A stretch of DNA of 41,175 nt from a virus: the IMG/VR virus record IMGVR_UViG_3300046536_000116, positions 1-41,175 of that record, one strand, 5' to 3'. Shown here one piece after another: positions 11,597 to 20,300 of this stretch (positions are counted from its first letter, which is position 1; every line of letters starts with the position of its first letter). Under the pieces are notes generated by a model. It searched no databases, had not been told where the DNA came from, and saw only the letters and a program-made list of their open reading frames with translations. The position numbers and the translations under genes were made by a program.

Positions 11597-12473
11597 CACC
11601 ACCGGCCTACCAGAAGCCATTATTTCACTTGAGGCGTATGACGAATCCATCAACATGATGATCGTCGCTGAGAGTGGATGGGGCAAGACGGTAATGGCCG
11701 GCACCGCAGATCAGCGCAAGACAGATGGTCCCAGGGCTCTGTTCCTAGCGACAGAGACTGGGACCATTTCTGCTGCTCGGGCAGGCTCGACAGCCAACAT
11801 GTGGCCCATCAAGCAGTGGTCTGATCTTGTTGAGGCATATGCCTATCTCACCCAGGGTGATGGGATGGAGAAGTTTCAGTGGGTGCTGCTGGACAGCGTC
11901 ACTGAGATGCAGAAACTTTCCATGGACGACTCTTTGCGGAGGGCAGTTGACTCCAGCAAGGGCACGCGTGACCCTGACGTGCCTCAGATTCAAGATCACC
12001 TCAAGGTCCAGCAGCAGACGCTGAACATGTTGAGGCGCTTTAACGAATTGCCCATCAACTGTCTGTACACGGCTTTGCCGTTGCGGCTGGATGATGAGGA
12101 GGGCAACCCATACTTCCTGCCGGCACTCGATGGCAAGCAGGGTGGGATCGCTCAGCAGGCCATGGGCTACATGCATGTTGTAGGACATGGTGTCAAGCGC
12201 AACATCAAGGTCACAGTCGATGGGGCTGAGAAGACCAAGATGGTGCGGCGCGTGTACTTCCAGAGCAATGGCCCATACAAGGCCAAGGACAGGTACGGTG
12301 TGCTTGGTCGGTTCCTGGATGACCCGACCATTCCCCGCATCGAGGAATTGATCAACAAAGACAAGCCCAAGGACGCAATGCGGATCGCCCACACTGTCAC
12401 GCCTGTCCTGGCCATTCCATCGGCTCAGGTTGGCGAGATTGTGGACGCCGAGATAGTCAGTGATGAGTACTGA
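11577..12473 (+). CDS. Sak4-like RecA-fold ATPase (recombinase)
   Basis: A 298-residue protein. GTG 11577 is chosen for GAGGAGG 6 nt upstream. The Walker A is AESGWGKT (31-38) and the Walker B-like strand is WVLLDS (about 96-101). This is the compact RecA-like core of phage Sak4/AAA_24 proteins, which pair single-stranded DNA with help from a phage SSB. Position between a Cas4/RecB-like nuclease and an SSB-tailed protein fits a recombination module. The C-terminal part carries charged residues and ends acidic. Confidence 0.85.
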   Translation: MTTASPSTTGLPEAIISLEAYDESINMMIVAESGWGKTVMAGTADQRKTDGPRALFLATETGTISAARAGSTANMWPIKQWSDLVEAYAYLTQGDGMEKFQWVLLDSVTEMQKLSMDDSLRRAVDSSKGTRDPDVPQIQDHLKVQQQTLNMLRRFNELPINCLYTALPLRLDDEEGNPYFLPALDGKQGGIAQQAMGYMHVVGHGVKRNIKVTVDGAEKTKMVRRVYFQSNGPYKAKDRYGVLGRFLDDPTIPRIEELINKDKPKDAMRIAHTVTPVLAIPSAQVGEIVDAEIVSDEY

Positions 12474-12708
12474 GCAAAGTGCTGTCACCGCTGTGTCTGT
12501 CTTTCAATCGGCATATCCGGTGTACATTCACTACTTCTCACAGGCCAAAGGTGGCGTGACTATCGTGTCACGCTACCCAACAAAGGGTTGTTTGGTTGTC
12601 AAGACAACGCTGGGCAAGGAGGTGTTTGAGGACACGACATACTTCAGGAACGACAGTGCTGTTTGGCGCTTTGCCAAGAAGGTTGGCAAACCCTATGAGG
12701 AGGCTTGA
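12463..12708 (+). CDS. Small protein, unknown function
   Basis: An 81-residue protein from ATG 12463, inside the end of the Sak4-like gene. It is beta-rich and basic (GGVTIVSRYPTKGCLVVKTT) with a short helix near the end. Position suggests an accessory of the recombination module. It overlaps the next gene by TGATG. Confidence 0.75.
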   Translation: MSTEQSAVTAVSVFQSAYPVYIHYFSQAKGGVTIVSRYPTKGCLVVKTTLGKEVFEDTTYFRNDSAVWRFAKKVGKPYEEA

Positions 12709-13319
12709 TGCCCAAAGTAATCATCGACACCAGTGGCGTACCAGAGGGCAATTTCCAGCCCTATGATGGGCCCATCCCGCCTAAGGGTCTGTACAAGGCA
12801 GTCTGGAAGCGTGGATGGTGGACCAAGAGCAGCACGGACAAGCCGATGATCAAACTGCTCTTTGTCCTTGAGACGGACAACGCGCAGAAGAAGCAATTCA
12901 ACGGCTGCCCACTCTTCCACAACATCACGTACGAGGCATCAACGATGTGGAAGATGAAGGAATTGTTCAATGCGCTGAATGCGGGCGCCAAGGCCGGCAT
13001 CGACTACGATGACAAGGGTGATGTCAAGCGAATTGGCCGAGCGCAGCCAGGCAAGACATTTCTGCTCATCCACAGCGATGTGGGCTCGTGGAAGGGACAG
13101 GCACGTGCGGAAATCTCAGCCCTAGCACCACTTCCAAGGGCAGAGGGTGAAGAGGAAGTTGAGTCGTTTGAGGACGACGGTGAAGAGGCCACGGCATTTG
13201 AGGATGCCCAAGGCGTCGACATGAGCGCAGGCGATGAGTTCAGTGGTGAGGACATGGGCGATCCATGGGCCACGCCAAGTGGCGGCATCCCAGAGCAAAC
13301 AGATGAGCCACCGTTCTAG
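12708..13319 (+). CDS. Candidate single-stranded DNA-binding protein with SSB-like acidic tail
   Basis: A 203-residue protein. Residues 1-140 look like a compact beta-rich domain (PPKGLYKAVWKRGWW, LLFVLETDN); this and the position next to a Sak4-like ATPase resemble DUF669-like or SSB-type phage proteins. The last 60 residues are strongly acidic and end in TDEPPF, very like the DDIPF tip that bacterial SSB uses to recruit partners. I infer that it coats single-stranded DNA. The family is not certain. Confidence 0.68.
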   Translation: MPKVIIDTSGVPEGNFQPYDGPIPPKGLYKAVWKRGWWTKSSTDKPMIKLLFVLETDNAQKKQFNGCPLFHNITYEASTMWKMKELFNALNAGAKAGIDYDDKGDVKRIGRAQPGKTFLLIHSDVGSWKGQARAEISALAPLPRAEGEEEVESFEDDGEEATAFEDAQGVDMSAGDEFSGEDMGDPWATPSGGIPEQTDEPPF

Positions 13320-13326
13320 CAACAAT

Positions 13327-13357
13327 TGGCTGGGTGGCCTAGCAAGCCACCCAGCCA
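13327..13357 (+). terminator. Perfect 12-bp hairpin after the recombination module
   Basis: TGGCTGGGTGGC and GCCACCCAGCCA form a 12-bp perfect stem with the 7-nt loop CTAGCAA, 8 nt after the SSB-like gene's stop. No T-run follows. It may attenuate transcription or stabilise the upstream mRNA; its loop resembles the stem III loops of the hammerheads by chance or descent. Confidence 0.55.
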
Positions 13358-13376
13358 CCAAACCAACGGGAATCAA

Positions 13377-14063
13377 ATGATGAAAGTTCACCTGCCATAC
13401 GCAGATTGGAAACTCAATGCTGCCATTCTTGACGACAGGGTCCTTGACATCCAATGCAATCACACGGTCACGATCCTGGAGACCATACTAGGCAAGACAA
13501 AGGGCTGGCAGTGGCATCCTGGTGTCACCATGTGGATGGGGCACGAGGACTTTCTGGCTCAGCAGTCTTTCCTGTTCTACAAACAGTGGGCTGATCTCGG
13601 CTACCCAGACCACTGGACAAAGCGGCTCAACAAACTTGGTTACTTCAAGGGACACACCCAACCAGAGAAGCCATGGTGGTGGGGCCACAAGCATTTCCAC
13701 GAGACGAACAAGTCAGCGTTGCTGAGGATGAATCCTCAGTGGTACCAACAGTTCTTTGTGGGCGTGCCCAATGATCTGACTGAGTGGTGGCCAGCACGTG
13801 AGCCAGGTCACTGGCGATATGGGCCACAGCCTCAGCCTGGTGGCGGCTTTGACTACATCATTGATGGCAAGCCCATCTACAAGTCTGTCAAGACGATGCC
13901 CCAGGAGGCATTTGTGCAGCACGCAAATGTCTTCCACAATTTGATGCCTGATTTGAAGACAGGCGTCCCTGAGAACCTCAACGACACGATGCGCGAGATT
14001 CTTGTTGCGCTGCATGATCGGTTCCACAAGCAAAGGGTGTACATCAGTCACGACCATTCGTGA
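13377..14063 (+). CDS. Pyr_excise/MSMEG_6728-like protein
   Basis: A 228-residue protein. The start is ATG 13377 (or ATG 13380). The N-terminus MMKVHLPYADWKLNAAILDD, then GWQWHPGVTMWMGHEDFL and WADLGYPDHW match the MSMEG_6728 group related to T4 pyrimidine-dimer glycosylase (Pyr_excise): Leu-Pro-Tyr start, WxxHP and MWxGHED. T4-type enzymes cut damaged pyrimidine dimers; the actinobacterial relatives are less studied. It may repair or process phage or host DNA. Residues from 110 on are Trp/His-rich and could be a separate domain. Confidence 0.72.
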   Translation: MMKVHLPYADWKLNAAILDDRVLDIQCNHTVTILETILGKTKGWQWHPGVTMWMGHEDFLAQQSFLFYKQWADLGYPDHWTKRLNKLGYFKGHTQPEKPWWWGHKHFHETNKSALLRMNPQWYQQFFVGVPNDLTEWWPAREPGHWRYGPQPQPGGGFDYIIDGKPIYKSVKTMPQEAFVQHANVFHNLMPDLKTGVPENLNDTMREILVALHDRFHKQRVYISHDHS

Positions 14064-14072
14064 GGTGGGCCT

Positions 14073-14903
14073 ATGTCGAGCGTTGCGGTATTGGGCTGTG
14101 GACCTGCGGGGTTGTTGGTCGCTCATGCGGCCCAACTCAGTGGCCACGGTGTCACGATCTTCAGCAGGAAAGTCAGGAGCCCCATGGAAGGTGCGCAGTA
14201 TATGCACACCGACATTCCAGGGCTCAAGGCACCCCAGCCGATGATCCTCAAGTACAGCCTCATCGGCTCTATCGATGAGTACCGTGCCAAGGTGTATGGT
14301 GCGGGTGACCCGGACATCGTTGTCTCACCTGAGCAATTTCTTGGTGAGCACAAATGCTGGGATATCAGGGCTATGTACAATCGGCTCTGGATGCACTGGG
14401 AAGGGCACATCGTCAACTTTGTCGTGACACAGGCGTCAATCGCGACAATTGTTGAGAGCCATGACTTCACGTTCAGCAGCATCCCATCGACGGCACTGTG
14501 TCGATTCGGCAATCACACTGAGAGTCCGCACAAGTTTGACTATGTGCCCGTGTGGATTGATGGAATGTGGAGTGGGCCGACACCAGCCGAAGATCCAGGG
14601 CTGTGGGGCCTCACCCCGCATGTGGTGCTTTGTAATGGGCTGAAGGCAGACCCAGGACGAACATTGCTAACAGGTTGGTACCGCACAAGTCACATTTATG
14701 GCCACAATAACACCGAGTGGTCATCGCCATCGCTCATTCCAGAGCACAGGCAAGTGGCGGAGAATCTCTGGCGAGTGCGAAAGCCCATAGGTACCAACTG
14801 TGATTGCTGGTCTGAGGTCATCAGGGTTGGGCGCTATGGCGCATGGAAGAAAGGTGTGCTGTCTCACGAAGCGTTCAATGTGGCCTTGGAAGTCCTGTCG
14901 TGA
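14073..14903 (+). CDS. FAD/NAD(P)-binding oxidoreductase
   Basis: A 276-residue protein from ATG 14073, behind GAGGTGGG. The N-terminus VAVLGCGPAGLLVAHAAQ is a dinucleotide-binding Rossmann motif (GxGPAG). The rest lacks a familiar second cofactor motif but has many aromatic residues and cysteines. It is shorter than most flavin monooxygenases. Lying among nucleotide-handling genes, it might act on a base or nucleotide. The substrate is unknown. Its stop overlaps the next gene's GTG. Confidence 0.75.
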   Translation: MSSVAVLGCGPAGLLVAHAAQLSGHGVTIFSRKVRSPMEGAQYMHTDIPGLKAPQPMILKYSLIGSIDEYRAKVYGAGDPDIVVSPEQFLGEHKCWDIRAMYNRLWMHWEGHIVNFVVTQASIATIVESHDFTFSSIPSTALCRFGNHTESPHKFDYVPVWIDGMWSGPTPAEDPGLWGLTPHVVLCNGLKADPGRTLLTGWYRTSHIYGHNNTEWSSPSLIPEHRQVAENLWRVRKPIGTNCDCWSEVIRVGRYGAWKKGVLSHEAFNVALEVLS

Positions 14904-15514
14904 AACCTGTTGTCGCCATTGACATTGACGGCACGCTTGGGGATCACTATGAGTGGACGCACAGGTTCGCTGAAATGTGGACGGGGCATGAGATCAAGTA
15001 CAACCCCCACGCAGGGTGGACAATCCCCAAGACCAAGTTTCAATTCCACAAAGCGTTGGGTGTGAGCAAGAGCACGTACAGGCAGATCAAGTTGGCATAC
15101 CGACAGGGTGGCATGAAGCGTTCGATGCCTTGCTTCCCAGGTGCCGATGAGTTGACGCGTGGCTTGCGCAAGAATGGCGTTGAGGTGTGGATCTGTACCA
15201 CTCGGCCATATCTGAGGTTGGATGGGATTGACCCTGATACACGACACTGGTTGCGTCGCAATCACATCCAGTTTGACAATTTGCTTTATGGCGAGCGCAA
15301 GTATTACGATCTTGTGAAACTTGTTGACCGCCAACGTGTTGCGTGTGTTCTTGATGATCTGCCTGAGATGTGCGAGCAGGCAATGCGTTGTCATCTCACG
15401 GCAGTGCTCGCAGACCAACCCCACAATGTTGATTCGCCATGGACAGGGCCACGAGCATTTGACTTGGTCCATGCCTTTCAACTGATCATGGAGGCTGTGG
15501 ATGGACAGAGGTGA
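14900..15514 (+). CDS. HAD-superfamily phosphatase, nucleotidase-like
   Basis: A 204-residue protein from GTG 14900, overlapping the previous TGA. It begins KPVVAIDIDGTLGD, the HAD motif I with nucleophile Asp8 and Asp10. Later ICTTRPY is a HAD motif II-like Thr segment and VACVLDDLP is a motif IV-like Asp pair. The architecture is like 5'(3')-deoxyribonucleotidases or kinase-linked phosphatase domains. In a phage nucleotide cluster it may dephosphorylate nucleotides. Confidence 0.82.
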   Translation: MKPVVAIDIDGTLGDHYEWTHRFAEMWTGHEIKYNPHAGWTIPKTKFQFHKALGVSKSTYRQIKLAYRQGGMKRSMPCFPGADELTRGLRKNGVEVWICTTRPYLRLDGIDPDTRHWLRRNHIQFDNLLYGERKYYDLVKLVDRQRVACVLDDLPEMCEQAMRCHLTAVLADQPHNVDSPWTGPRAFDLVHAFQLIMEAVDGQR

Positions 15515-15836
15515 TGTGACGAGTGGCGAGTACATCGTCAACTTCCTGTTGCCTGAGTGGGAGGATTACTTCTCAGAGAAGCAGGGTGACTACCAGGGTG
15601 CCCATCAAGAGTTGGGCGTTGCCGCTCAATTCGTGGACATCAACCGCAAGGTTGTGAAGTTGCGGCGTGCTCTCTGGGAGGGCATTCCGTTGACCGGTGA
15701 GCAGCCGCGTGAGATTCTCATGGACCTCATCGGCCACTGCTTCCTCACAATTGACCTACTGGATGAGGAAGCGAATGCTGTTGAAGCGCAAGCAGAAACG
15801 CCAACGATCATCGCCACCTTGGTGGTCGATGAGTAA
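15501..15836 (+). CDS. Nucleotide-modification-associated domain (DUF1599-like) protein
   Basis: A 111-residue protein from ATG 15501, overlapping the HAD gene by 14 nt. The segment FVDINRKVVKLRRALWEG, then EILMDLIGHCFLTIDL resembles DUF1599, which comparative work places next to genes for modified nucleotides. It is mainly helical, as in all-alpha nucleotide pyrophosphohydrolase relatives. This link is from memory of the motif and should be tested. Together with MazG, ThyX and the FAD enzyme it suggests a nucleotide pool or base-modification function. Confidence 0.6.
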   Translation: MDRGDVTSGEYIVNFLLPEWEDYFSEKQGDYQGAHQELGVAAQFVDINRKVVKLRRALWEGIPLTGEQPREILMDLIGHCFLTIDLLDEEANAVEAQAETPTIIATLVVDE

Positions 15837-15939
15837 CACCTACTTCATGTTCATCATGTTGGCGCTCGCCATGTTGTTCGCAGTCCTCATTATCTTGATT
15901 GGAGTTGAGATAATGCAACCAGGAAGGCCACCATCGTGA
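15829..15939 (+). CDS. Tiny membrane protein
   Basis: A 36-residue protein from ATG 15829, 8 nt inside the end of the previous gene. Residues 5-28 form one hydrophobic membrane segment (YFMFIMLALAMLFAVLIILI), and the tail QPGRPPS is short and polar. No known function; such small phage membrane proteins often affect host membranes or other proteins. It overlaps the MazG gene's start by GTGA. Confidence 0.65.
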   Translation: MSNTYFMFIMLALAMLFAVLIILIGVEIMQPGRPPS

Positions 15940-16280
15940 CCACATTCTTTGAGTACCAAGAGCAGACACGTGAGACAGCCATCTACCCTGGCGCAATGAA
16001 GGCAGACATGGATGCTGTCTCCTACACAGTTCTCGGCCTCATCGGTGAGGCTGGTGAACTCGCCAATACCTACAAGAAGGTGATGCGCGATGACAACTAC
16101 ATCATCACGCCGGACCGCATGGAGCGCATGGCTGGCGAGATTGGCGATGTACTTTGGTACGCTGCCAGGCTCAGTGATGAGTTGGGATTGAACCTCAATG
16201 TCATCGCGCTGGACAACCTGTTCAAACTGAAGGACCGCCAGAAGCGTGGGACACTGCCTGGCTCTGGTGACACCAGGTGA
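15936..16280 (+). CDS. MazG-like nucleotide pyrophosphohydrolase
   Basis: A 114-residue protein from GTG 15936. It contains VLGLIGEAGELANTYKK and GEIGDVLWYAARLSDELGL, which provide the E-x-x-E and E-x-x-D magnesium ligands of MazG enzymes. MazG hydrolyses NTPs or dNTPs to monophosphates and can lower ppGpp or odd nucleotides during infection. Its place beside HAD, DUF1599-like and ThyX genes supports nucleotide control. Confidence 0.85.
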   Translation: MTTFFEYQEQTRETAIYPGAMKADMDAVSYTVLGLIGEAGELANTYKKVMRDDNYIITPDRMERMAGEIGDVLWYAARLSDELGLNLNVIALDNLFKLKDRQKRGTLPGSGDTR

Positions 16281-16480
16281 TCCAAATCACAATGGACATG
16301 GGTGTCACCCACAGCGAGTTTGGGCCTCACGATGAACTGTGGATCTTGACCGACAATGGCTGGTACGGCATGGCTGGGCATCGTGCCCACAACCAAGACG
16401 TCATCGAGCCCGTTGGTTGGTGGTGTGAGGCCAAGCGTGAAGAGTTGTTGGCCCGCCTGGCAATTCGGGTCCGGGCATGA
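16277..16480 (+). CDS. Small protein, unknown function
   Basis: A 67-residue protein from GTG 16277, overlapping MazG by 4 nt. It has a Trp- and His-rich centre (HDELWILTDNGWYGMAGHRA) and a basic C-terminus. No known motif. The next gene starts inside it. Confidence 0.72.
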   Translation: MIQITMDMGVTHSEFGPHDELWILTDNGWYGMAGHRAHNQDVIEPVGWWCEAKREELLARLAIRVRA

Positions 16481-16578
16481 GAGCCAACCTCTCATTCGCA
16501 TTTGCGATCTTGGCATTGATCCTGGCCATCATCGCAATTGTTATGGCAATGAGGCAGAAGAAGGGAGGTGATAAATAA
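16477..16578 (+). CDS. Tiny membrane protein
   Basis: A 33-residue protein from ATG 16477. Residues 5-25 are a single hydrophobic segment (LSFAFAILALILAIIAIVMA) followed by a positive tail (MRQKKGGDK), so the C-terminus is probably cytoplasmic. Its function is unknown. TAATG couples it to the next gene, which also has GGAGG. Confidence 0.62.
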   Translation: MRANLSFAFAILALILAIIAIVMAMRQKKGGDK

Positions 16579-16838
16579 TGGCTGAGCACAGGGCAAGTGA
16601 CATGCCGACCGATGAGCAAGTTGTTGCCTTGCTCGCATCGACCTACAAGTTGATGAAGTGGATGGACAAGTCATTCAAGGAGAACAGGCCATTCTTCGTG
16701 CTGGACAAGGTGCGTTGGATGATCGATGAACGCCCCATGCAAATGGATGGCGTCTCATACTCTGAAATGCGCGAGTACATCAGAGACTTCATGGAGCGCA
16801 GGCTCCATGAGCCCACACCAAAGGGAGAGGATTACTGA
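16578..16838 (+). CDS. Small protein, unknown function
   Basis: An 86-residue mixed helical protein from ATG 16578, with GGAGG 9-10 nt upstream. It contains LASTYKLMKWMDKSFKENRP and a C-terminal acidic/arginine-rich helix. No known motif. It shares TGATG with the next gene. Confidence 0.74.
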   Translation: MAEHRASDMPTDEQVVALLASTYKLMKWMDKSFKENRPFFVLDKVRWMIDERPMQMDGVSYSEMREYIRDFMERRLHEPTPKGEDY

Positions 16839-17074
16839 TGGGACAAGAGTACAACATCATGGTCAAGGGCAAGTTGAAGATGGATGACCCGACCAACGAT
16901 GTCACAACGGAGGATGTCCAGCGTGTCTTGATGGAGGTGCTTGACACCACTGACGTCACCGTTGAGGTGGACAACCCCGAGTACGATGACAACGACGACG
17001 ACAGCGATGAGCCAGAGCAGGTCGATGTCGTCGGCACATTCAACGTTGAGTCGGTTGAAGTAACGGAGGTGTAG
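16838..17074 (+). CDS. Small acidic protein, unknown function
   Basis: A 78-residue protein from ATG 16838. The second half is very acidic (DNPEYDDNDDDSDEPEQ). Acidic small proteins of this kind can mimic DNA or bind host proteins, but no target is evident. The next gene has its own GGAGG site (17065-17069). Confidence 0.72.
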   Translation: MGQEYNIMVKGKLKMDDPTNDVTTEDVQRVLMEVLDTTDVTVEVDNPEYDDNDDDSDEPEQVDVVGTFNVESVEVTEV

Positions 17075-17077
17075 CCC

Positions 17078-17338
17078 ATGCCGATGCGGGGTGGTGACGA
17101 TCCGTACGCACTGTACAACGTCAAGCGTGGCGAGGCAATTGCCTTGTTGCGTACCATGAGGATTCTCTGGGCAGAGCACAGGCACGATGAGTTCCATGTG
17201 CTCTGGCAGAGCCTTGATGATGAGGCCAAGGAGATTGTCTTCACGGTTTGCTTCTCACTACTGCTCCAGGCGACTGAAATGCAGATACACGTCATTGAGA
17301 TGATGACAGGTGAGGAGCATGGGGATGTCCAGGACTGA
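17078..17338 (+). CDS. Small helical protein, unknown function
   Basis: An 86-residue protein from ATG 17078, 8 nt after GGAGG. It is helical, with the hydrophobic stretch EIVFTVCFSLLLQATEMQIH near the centre and acidic ends. It overlaps the DNA polymerase start, suggesting coupled translation. No known motif. Confidence 0.73.
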   Translation: MPMRGGDDPYALYNVKRGEAIALLRTMRILWAEHRHDEFHVLWQSLDDEAKEIVFTVCFSLLLQATEMQIHVIEMMTGEEHGDVQD

Positions 17339-20300
17339 CTTTGTGTCACTCCACACTCACACGACATACTCATATGGCGACGGACACGGGCAGCCCATGA
17401 ACTTTGCGACACGGGCAGCGGAGTTGGGCCACCCCGCATTGGCGCTCACCGAACATGGCAATGTGAGTAGTCATGTGAAGCACGAGCAAGCCTGTAGCGC
17501 CAACAACATCCAGCCGATCTATGGGTGTGAGTTGTACACACGCGATGAGCCGAACATGCACAAATTCCACCTCATTGCGTTGGCGATGAACCAGCAAGGC
17601 TACAAGGATTTGCTGTCACTTGTGTCAGCATCGTGGCGCAATTTCTACTACTTCCCCACGACAACATCCGGCATGATGAGCGAGTTTGGAGGTGATCTCA
17701 TTGTCCTCAGTGGATGTCTTGGTAGTGCCATCGCGTGCCGAGCGTTGGGCGGCAAGGGCATTGAGAGTGCCGATGCTGGGGGATTATCTGCTGCCCTTGG
17801 TGTGGCCAAAGCGATGGAGCGCAGATTTGGTGACCGCTATTATCTTGAGGTCCAAGCATTCCCAGAATTGCCCAGGACCAAGCGGCTCAACCAACTTCTT
17901 GTCAAGGTGCATGAGGAGACTGGCATTCCGATGGTCGTCACGTTGGATGCTCACTATCCAACGCCAGATGACAAAGGGATGCACAGCCTTGTCCATGCCA
18001 TCAGTCGTGGTGGCGCGGCAGGCAAGAAAACTGTTGACCAGCAAGAGGAATCCTGGAACTACCAGGTACCAATGACTTTGTTTGACAGACAAAGTGTTGG
18101 GCGCAGATTGGCGGCTGCGGGTGTCGATGACCGACGGCTCGTGAGCCAATGCTTGGACAACACGCTGGAGATTGCGCAGCGATGTGAAGTGACGTTGCCC
18201 AAGATGCATCAAATGGTGTACCCATTGCCACCTGGTGTGGTGAAGCCTGAGGACCTGTTGTGGGAATGGTTGCGTGATGGGTGGCGCTACCGTGACATGA
18301 ACCACAATTTGGCGCCAGGCATGACGGCTGCTGACTACACGGCCAGGTTGAATCGTGAGGTTGGCCTGGCCATCAAGCAAGGCTTTGTGGATTACTTCTT
18401 GGTGATGAGCGACGTTGTGCGATGGGCCAAGGGTCAGCAGATAGTTGTTGGCCCGGCACGTGGTTCGGCTGCTGCATCGTTGATGTGCTACTTGCTTCGC
18501 ATCACTGAGATTGACCCATTGTTCTACAGTCAAATGTACTTTGAGAGGTTCATGGACCCGAACAGGACAGACATCCCTGACATCGACCTGGACTTTGATG
18601 ATGAGCGGCGTGATGAGATCAGGCTGTATCTCTCGCGTAAGTACGGCAGTGATCATGTTGGTAACATTGGGACTTTCACCAAGTACAAGGGTCGCATCGC
18701 GCTTGATGATGTGGCCAGGGTGACCAAGGTTCCATTGGCTGAAGTGACGCGGCTCAAGGAGTTTGTCATTGAGCGGTCATCTGGTGACTCTCGTGTGAGC
18801 AACACGCTTGAGGACACCATCGAACAATTCCCAATGGCCAGGGCAATCTATGAGCGCAATCCATCGTTGTCACAGGCGTTGGACCTTGAAGGCATGTTGA
18901 AGAGCATGGGTGTTCACGCTGCGGGGTTGGTCATCAGCGACCAGCCGTTGACTGATGTTGCTGCGTTGTACACCCGTGAGATCAAGAGCAAGATACCAGG
19001 TGGTAAGCCTCGCAAATTGTCTGTGCTGTCTGTGGACAAATATGATGCTGCTTACCTGGGCATGATGAAGGTGGACATCCTTGGTCTCACCACGTTGGGG
19101 CTCATCAGGATTTGTCTTGAAATGACAGGCATGACGCTTGATGAGTTGTATGGCCTGCCCATGGATGATGAGCGAATCATCGATGCGTTTCGTCGGTGCG
19201 ACGTCAAGGGCATTTTCCAGTTTGAGGGCCGGACCACCCGCAGTGTCGTTGCTGAATTGAAGCCAGACAACTTCCAGGAATTGGTCGATATCAATGCGTT
19301 GAGTCGGCCAGGCCCATACCACTCGGGCACAACGTTGGACTACATCAACTCCAAGTGGGGCAAATGGAACAGATCTGATGTGCGCAACGCATGGACGTTC
19401 AACGAGGACATCGAACGCATATGCGGCTACACAAAGTTCCAGATCATCTACCAGGAGCAGATGCTGGCCATTTGTCGTGAGATTGGCAACTTTGGTTGGC
19501 AGCATGCTGGTGAGATGCGCAAGATGATCTCACTCAAATATGGCGAGGCAGCGATGAACAGCAAGCGTGCGTTGTTCATCGAGGGTGCGTTGGCCAATGG
19601 CCTTGATGAGCATTTGGCTGACTTGATCTTCAAGCGCATCGTGACTGCTGGTCAGTACGCATTCAACTTGGCGCACAGCGTCTCATACTCGATGCTTGGG
19701 TATTGGGCGATGTACTTCAAGGTGTACCATCCAGCAGTGTTCTATGCGGCATCGTTGCGCAAGACGGACAAGGCCAAGTGGGCAAACCTCATGCGGGACA
19801 TGCTTGATCCCAAATTTGCGGGTTTGCGGGTGGGTGGTGATCGACTGACCGTGGGCGCAATTGACATCAACAAGTCGAGCATCACTTGGACGGTGGATCA
19901 GGAGCGTGGCATCATCCTTCCTGGCTTTGCTCAAATTCCAGGCATCGGTGTCAAGATGGGTGCCGAGATTGCTGTTGAGCGCAAGATGGCTAGGGACATG
20001 GGCCAGACATGGGACTGGACGGCCATTGGCACAATCAAGGGCATCGGCCCCAAGAAGTTGGAGGTGTTGCGCGAGTGGGCGACAAAGGATGACCCATTTG
20101 GCGTGACATCGTTGCACATCAGCCTTGAGGAAATCAGGATGATGTTGCGTGCTGGCCAATTGATCGACGGTGGCGGGGCCATGCTTCCCGCACCCAGCCA
20201 CAAGAGTGAAGATTTGCCGTTTGACATGGGTGTGCAATTCTATGACGAGCATGGAAACGCCATGTGGGGCAATGAGGAACGGCTGCCTGTCACGTGGATT

